Source: Histoplasma ohiense (taxonomy: Eukaryota; Ascomycota; Eurotiomycetes; Onygenales; Ajellomycetaceae). Taken from it: a stretch of DNA of 64,000 bases. The DNA lies in assembly GCA_017607445.1 (NCBI GenBank), contig JAEVHH010000002.1, positions 2,037,501 through 2,101,500 on the forward strand, given 5' to 3'. The position numbers were made by a program, and so were the translations under genes. The notes under the pieces were generated by a model. It saw only the letters and a program-made list of their open reading frames with translations. It made no database searches and was not told where the DNA came from. Below, in pieces: positions 58,601-64,000 of the stretch. The stretch's first letter is position 1, and each line of letters begins with the position of its first letter.

Positions 58601-59374
58601 CATCCTTGACCTTTAATTGTAGGCGATCAGCCACCCCTTGAAAAAACCCAGCAACGAAACCAGGTAATGACATGCCATCCTCAACTCCGATTCCGAGTTC
58701 TTCCTCTCCATCGTCGCTGAGACCATCGGAGCTTTGAGAATATTGAGATTGGGACGAAATAGCGGCTTCCAGTTCAGCTTTTTCCTCCTTGGGCTCTGAT
58801 TCAAGAAAAGATTGGGCAAGGTCAGTGGTAGATGGGAGGATGCTACTCTTCTCGTGAGATCGGTCGTGGCTATGAGATCCGGGTGGATGAGGATCATTTG
58901 CCTCGGGGTTGTTAGATAGCTCGTCGACGGGCCTGCAGAGTTCATGATCATCTCCGCTTGACGCAGCATCATCCGGGAGCAACTTCAATTTCACTTGCAC
59001 GTTCTCAACTTCGACGACGATACTACTGCTATATATATCTGCGGGTATCGTCACGTGAATAAGAGAAACTGTAGCCTGCGTGAGCTTGCACGATGGGGGT
59101 AACTGCAGGACCGAGGAAAGTTTCTATATGTCGAGATCGAACCCATCAGCAACTCCAGGAAAGCGTGTAGTGAACGAGGTTGAGAGAAATTATAGTCACA
59201 CCGATAACATACCTCAAGCCGTAGACCAATATCCCTTAGTTCAAAAGTACTCCGCTGTCCCCATGTAATGCCCAAACTCTCCAAGTCAAGGGCGTCTGTG
59301 TCGACCAGCTCCAGTCGCGATAACGCATATCTCAGCAGTCGCTTCTGGAAAAACGAGGGGAGAAAGTAGGACAT
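52650..59374 (-). CDS. atg2: autophagy-related lipid-transfer protein Atg2
   Basis: Rod-like lipid-transfer protein bridging ER exit sites and the phagophore edge, working with Atg18 and Atg9 in autophagy. Four exons, 59374-59213, 59123-53772, 53688-52744 and 52667-52650, give 2158 aa, the expected size. The N-terminus MSYFLPSFFQKRLLRYALSR is the conserved chorein-type start, continuing through GLRLEKLSSVLQLPPSCKLT across intron 1. FVAGFFQGVADRLQLKVKDV and the long beta-rich middle fit the groove; the segment at about 210-600 is a disordered Ser/Pro insert. The C-terminal Atg2 domain starts near 1843 (LRLHVDQDALDF) and includes RVDYGSLRSGRTTEFMNFF and a long helical tail with AFAKTTTNELVKLGAKLA (membrane-binding region). 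The tiny last exon encodes KYKRH. All splice sites are phase 0. Confidence 0.95.
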
Positions 59375-60509
59375 GGTGGATTTAGGAAATTCGAGAGCCT
59401 CCGGGCTCACAGGGAGTTAAAGTATATCATCGAGAAGTGCTCGCAACATGGGGACTGCTATTTGGGAGTTGGGAGTAAGGTCGGAATCGGCCAAACGATG
59501 GTGGTGATGGGCAACCTAGAGAAGGCAGGAAGTATGTGGCCATGGGAAGAACGAACTCGGGCTAAGGCAGAAAGACTAGAAAGCCCCGTTTATTTGAACG
59601 AACTGTATTCTTTTTGCGTCGCTGCAAGCCCAGTTAAGAGTAAACAGGCCAGCATGAACAGCACCCGCCGGGAAGGGTTGAGTCCGGTGTCTTGGTGCGT
59701 CATTCATCGCCGTTGCATTGCTGGACGGGTTTGATTCGCTGCGGCCCTTAAACGATGCAAACTCCTTCACACGCAATAAAGAGTTTCACCTGACTGAGTC
59801 AGTCTTCTCCAGTACACTTGGACTAGATCCAGCGACGGGCAGCCAAATTACATCCGAGACAGAAAAAGGAAGAATGATGGTCACAACGATGCACTTGAGA
59901 TTCCGAAAGCACCGATTTGGGGCAAATTCCAGTGAATCACATGACCCGGAGCTGGCATGGTTGGAGGCAACAGAAAAGCTAAATACAATAAAGGACGTCT
60001 TTCTACAAGTTGATATTGGAGGTTTTTGATTTGCTTTTCCAAGGTTTCTTCCAGACAACCTGCGAACCAGTCGCAGAACCCTAGATCTCCAAGGATATCT
60101 AGCAAGCCACCTCACAAACATCGCCATATCTTAGGCACCCAGTGGTTACTAGTATGGAGCTAGTTTTAGGCCCATATGAGCCATACAGTGCGTGTGCTGG
60201 CAATACGCAAAATCCGCTTCTTGTTCTGGGAGAAATTGTCTATTCAAACCTGGTTGAGACAAAGTTGTGTATGTCATGCTAAAACATCAAAGGCTAGCAA
60301 GGAACGGCGTTGCGCACTCTGTAGAGAGCAATAGATCGCCCGTTCCTCATCATGACAATGAGGACGCGCTAGAATCAGCATGCTGCGGAATGGTCCAAGA
60401 GACGGCAGGGAAGTCTTTCTGCGGATATTCTGCCTGTACTTGTGTAACAAACTCCAGTTCACCTACAAGTGGGGAAAGCCCGTCGAATACATTGCCAACA
60501 TTAAGTTAT
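59375..60509. promoter_or_regulatory. atg2 promoter region and 3' region of the deaminase gene
   Basis: Both flanking genes are on the minus strand, so the half nearer 59375 should contain the atg2 promoter. No recognisable ORF, repeat or clear core element was seen. Confidence 0.45.
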
Positions 60510-62372
60510 TTACTCATCCTCATCATCCTCGTCAACCTCAGAGCCGAACTCCAACGTCACCCACTGGCAGAACCTTTCAAACTCAATCCGCCAATCCCTC
60601 AAACTAGCTGCCTTCATGCCAGTTCCTGCCAGTCCGGCGCGAATGTCCCGTAGCCATTCAGATGAATTTTGGTCCTCAAAACAACTCCAACTTATTGAGT
60701 TCTCCGCCATCATCGCAAGACCCGCAAGCCCAACGTTCTCTAAGCCATTGAGAACCTGACAGAAGTCATGTGTAAGTCTGCTCTTCACGTATCCCAGTAG
60801 CGTAGGGTCATCATTGCACAATGCCACCGGGACTGCTCTTGCGAGCAATGCAGGGAGGGGATGTGTCATAATTGAACTAGTAAGGCGAAGTACTTCGTTC
60901 GATATGGGACAGCACTCGATCAAGATCTTCTTCTCCTTGACTAGATCGATAAGAAGCGGATGTTTGTGGAGAGTCAAGGCGTGACCAATCCTCCGTGCGC
61001 CCAATAAGATGGCGTCAAAGAGGTTATGATCCGTTTCGTCGCCGTCTCCAACCCATTCCCCCGCATGGAAGAAGAATGGTATATCCACCCCTGCCTCAAC
61101 ACATTTCTTCTTGAACCAAAATAGGACCGGGACTAAATCTGCAAGCGTTCGCCCTTTCTCCTCCTGACCAACAATATCATAGCCCGCAACCAACCCCGGA
61201 AATTTCTGTTTGATGGAAATACAATCCTTCATATTTTCGGCAATCAATCGATTTGAAAGGGTGCGCACTGTCGTCCAAATCATCCGCGCTCCATGGAAAC
61301 CCTTCCCTTCGGGCGAAAGCTTGAATTTCTCAATCTCTTCACCGAAAGCTTGGAAAAAAGCTTCATAATCCGATTCGGGTTGATCACGGCGGTCACGTCG
61401 ATATGGGAAGTCAAACACTAATCGGAACTCAACATAACGGATACCATCCTCGTGGAGCTCCTTGAGCATTTGTTGCATACAAGCCCGGAAAACAGGCTCA
61501 TAATATAAAATAGAATCAACAACTTGGAAGGTACGTTGAAACTGAATCCAGATATCGTCAACCCCGCGATGATGTGAAGACGGCTCCGGAGAAATAGTAC
61601 ATCTGCTTTTTAACCAGGCGCGGAATCCGTCGATTCCGCCGGTGGGATATACGCTAGCAAGTTTCTGAACAGGCGAAAAGGACATAGGAGTATATCCCGC
61701 TTCCCAAGGAATGCTTCTCTTTCCGGGCTGGCCTGGAGGGTTTGAAAAGTACTGGAAATGGATTGGACTCGTCTCCCAATCCTTTGCTGTGACCAATGGC
61801 GTTGAAGTGGACATGTATAGGTTGGGGAGCGATAGCACTAAATCACATAGCAAATCCAGGTCGATCATGGCTTCTAAATGTATATGTAGCAAAGCCCCTA
61901 ATGTTACATAAGGGGAATAATTGCGATCTTAGCCACGGATAATCAAGAATGTTTACACATAGGCACAAACCTTTTGGCATTTTCTCAATAATCTTCCAAA
62001 GATCTGTTTTCTCCATCCGCTCTCTTGCTAAATGGAACATCATGCCAGGATACAGCGGTTCGTCAGATTGACAGGCTAGATCTTGCTCAGTGTCCTTCGT
62101 CCAGACTTCCCTCAGTTCTCGCCGACGAATGGCAGAAATTATTTTACATGCCACTGCAGCGGCAGGTGACATTGACTTGCGAAAATAGAAATCTAGACAC
62201 CTCTTAGTTTCCAATATTTACTTTGGTAGATGGCATAGCATAAGTACTAGCCATGTCTCTGTTTATTCTCCTCTGCAATCATCGCATCTCGTCCCTGGAG
62301 GTACTTCTGGATGAAAGGATCCTCGACTTGGGGAATGCCCTCCATCAGCTCCCAGTTGACGTCAGTCGCCAT
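60510..62372 (-). CDS. ADGF/CECR1-type adenosine deaminase-like protein
   Basis: Zinc metallohydrolase of the adenosine-deaminase growth-factor branch; predicted reaction adenosine to inosine. Exons are 62372-62252, 62192-61971 and 61897-60510, 576 aa. Exon 1 (MATDVNWELMEGIPQVEDPF) and exon 2 (SMSPAAAVACKI, PLYPGMMFHLARERM) match the fungal ADGF N-terminus. The core has MPKGALLHIHLEAM (two zinc His), VEFRLVFDFPYR, FFFHAGEW (zinc His), RRIGHALTL (catalytic His), CCPISNEVLR and CNDDPTLLG (zinc and catalytic Asp). The C-terminus is acidic (DEDDEDE). No signal peptide, so intracellular here although animal ADGFs are secreted. Intron 1 must begin GCTAGT rather than GT to keep the frame, a possible GC-AG intron. 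No GT alternative that I tried works. Confidence 0.9.
62193..62251 (-). other. putative GC-AG intron
   Basis: Reading minus, exon 1 ends CAT G, then GCTAGT..., and the acceptor is TGTCTAG followed by ATTTC, restoring the conserved frame (KQRHD then FYFRKSMSP). The branch site may be AAACTAAG. The only nearby GT (two codons later) gives an in-frame stop. Confidence 0.6.
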
Positions 62373-62511
62373 GCTTAATTATGTGATGGCGATTTAGGTG
62401 GTCTGTCACGACGACACAAATGAGTCAATTAAGGCAGGAAGGATAATAACGGTCATGTGATTGATAAACTAGCCCTACTTCGTTTTGATTTAACTAGAAA
62501 TTCTATGGGTA

Positions 62512-64000
62512 TCATATCCTTGCCCCTCTCGTTATGACCCTCCTCTCTAAAGCCCTTAGTTCCGCTCTTTTAATCTTTCCACTAATTGTCTTGGGCAGGA
62601 AACTCGGCTCTACAAACTGGATCCGTCGAGGGTACTTGTAAGGGGCAGTTTGCTTTTTACAAAACTCCTGAAGCTCAGTTACCAGGGAATCAGGATTGCG
62701 TGACTTGAAACCGTCTTGCAAAACAATGAAAGCTTTGACAACCTCGACACGATCGGGATCTGGGGACGCCACTACAGCGGATTCAACAACTGCAGGGTGC
62801 TTCTTGAGGACGGACTCGACTTCAAATGGACCTGAAAGAAAGTCAATATCGCCGTTGTTGTTCCCTACCAATCTGGCTGCAGGGACTCGCGACTCACCAA
62901 TCCTGTACCCGGATGAGTTTATAACATCATCTGACCGGCCGACAAACCAAAGGTAACCATCTTCATCCTTATAAGCTCTATCTCCTGTGAGATACCAATA
63001 ACAGCTTTTCCCTTTCCGTTGGGGCAATGTAACTTTTCCATCTGGACTCAGATAACCGGAAAAGATATTAATGGTTCTAACGCCAGAGTTTGTCGTGGTT
63101 GCAATGGCAATTTCACCCTCCTGGAACGATGGGGATTCATCGCCTTTCTCGTCCACAACAGTCAAGGGCACACCAGGGACCGGGAGGCCCATTGACCCAT
63201 ACTTGACCTTGGCCCCTTTCAAATTTCCGCAAACAAGAGTAGTTTCAGTTTGGCCGTACCCATCACGAATTTTTATGCCACTCATATCTTCCCAGATGCG
63301 AATTACCTCATCATTTAGCGGCTCTCCTGCCCCAACGCATTGCTCTAGCGCCAATGGAGGCCTTTGGGAAAAGTACTTGCGCCTTGAGGGAAGCACAAAC
63401 TGCCGATAAGCGGTGGGAGGGGAGCAAAGGGTGGTAATGGGATAGTTGTGTAGATTATCAAGAGCACTCTCGGCATTGAAAGGGCCGACAGTCTCTTGGA
63501 CAAAGAGAGCTGCTCCACAACTCCAAGCAGCGAACCATGCCCATGCTGCCTTCGCCCAACCTGGCAATATGAATTATATTAGATGGTGGTTTTTGCATTT
63601 GTTATGTTCATGGATATTCACACCTTGCTCAGAAAGATTCCAATATAACTTTCCAGGTTCTAACCCAAGCCACAGGCTACCAGTCAAAACGTGTGCTTCG
63701 AAGAAAACATTTAGTTCAAGTGCCATATAACCTAAAATTTACAGAAAGAGGTCAAACCTAAAGGGTAAGAAACCTGATTATGCAGAACCATTTTCGGCAT
63801 ACCGGTTGTACCTATTTGGGGAAGGTCAGTCCGAACGGGCGTATTATTGTTTGAAAATATTCTAGTAATATCATCCTACCCGACGTAAAATAAATGACGG
63901 ATGGGTCCGACCATTTAGTTTTCGGTAACGTATCTTTGAAGACAAAGTGCTTCGGTATCTTCTCCAGCTCAGCAGAATACTGGAGTTCGTCCACAAGCGG
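62512..64000 (-). CDS. medium-chain acyl-CoA synthetase-like (AMP-dependent ligase), 5' part beyond the window
   Basis: ANL-superfamily ligase that activates a carboxylic acid to acyl-AMP and then acyl-CoA. It is partial because it runs off the right edge. Exons in transcription order: (beyond 64000)-63880, 63811-63758, 63695-63624 and 63560-62512, phases consistent. Visible core motifs: A3 loop YFTSGTTGMPKMVLHNQVSY, then TGSLWLGLEPGKLYWNLSEQGWAKAAW (typical of ACSM/medium-chain and acetyl-CoA-synthetase-like members), A5 GYGQTE, A7-A8 YLTGDRAYKDEDGYLWFVGRSDDVINSSGYRIG (split by insertions) and A10 PKTISGKIKRAEL with the catalytic Lys. An insert ARLVGNNNGDIDFLSG after GYRIGESRVP is unusual at this conserved site and could be an unspliced short intron. 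No PTS1 (ends GARI). Substrate not predictable beyond short or medium acyl. Confidence 0.87.

Noticed and set aside
63696..63757. A 26-base micro-intron in the acyl-CoA synthetase gene
   Set aside because: Too short for a fungal intron. A 62-base intron with acceptor CGAAG restores the family sequence better (SYPLAHVLTGSLW).

Overview
This window is nuclear DNA from a filamentous ascomycete. The genes carry many short GT-AG introns with CTAAC/CTAAT-like branch sites. They encode recognisably fungal proteins (Uls1, Nup2, Atg2, Nit2/Nit3, a GT8 N-acetylglucosaminyltransferase and a fungal ADGF-type deaminase), and the spacers are long and T-rich. The gene set suggests Eurotiomycetes, possibly Onygenales. 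That placement is inference. All exon boundaries were read by eye from splice signals and frame continuity.

Bases 1-22.2 kb are a conserved housekeeping block: a SUMO-targeted SNF2/RING translocase (Uls1, -), an F-box protein with long Ser/Asn tracts (+), a small SCP2 sterol-carrier protein with a peroxisomal AKL terminus (+), nucleoporin Nup2 (+), ribosomal protein L31 split over three coding exons (-), an omega-amidase-type nitrilase (-) and a type II membrane glycosyltransferase (-). A spacer at 22.2-25.2 kb holds a complete SINE-like retroelement (23100-23631): Pol III A and B boxes, an (AAC)n tail and a perfect 13-bp target-site duplication.

Bases 25-41 kb look like an accessory region. 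It holds a class III aminotransferase-like protein with a Cys-rich tail and a nucleoside-phosphorylase-fold protein fused to an unrecognised C-terminal domain. Next comes a tyrosinase whose normal C-terminal domain is followed by what looks like a galectin-fold domain. After these are a short ankyrin protein, an ankyrin-VWA fusion and an MDR-type oxidoreductase. A 104-bp foldback element and a second copy of its arm flank the last three genes, with matching 3-bp flanks.

Bases 41.5-64 kb return to a conserved style: two disordered proteins of unknown function (one with two C-terminal membrane segments), a 4.1-kb spacer without a recognisable gene, Atg2 (autophagic lipid transfer), an ADGF/CECR1-like adenosine deaminase whose first intron appears to use a GC donor, and a medium-chain acyl-CoA synthetase running off the right edge. 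No PKS or NRPS, CRISPR array, rRNA or intact tRNA was seen. The best candidates for undescribed biology are the tyrosinase-galectin fusion, the phosphorylase-domain fusion and the ankyrin/VWA pair inside the repeat-bounded interval.
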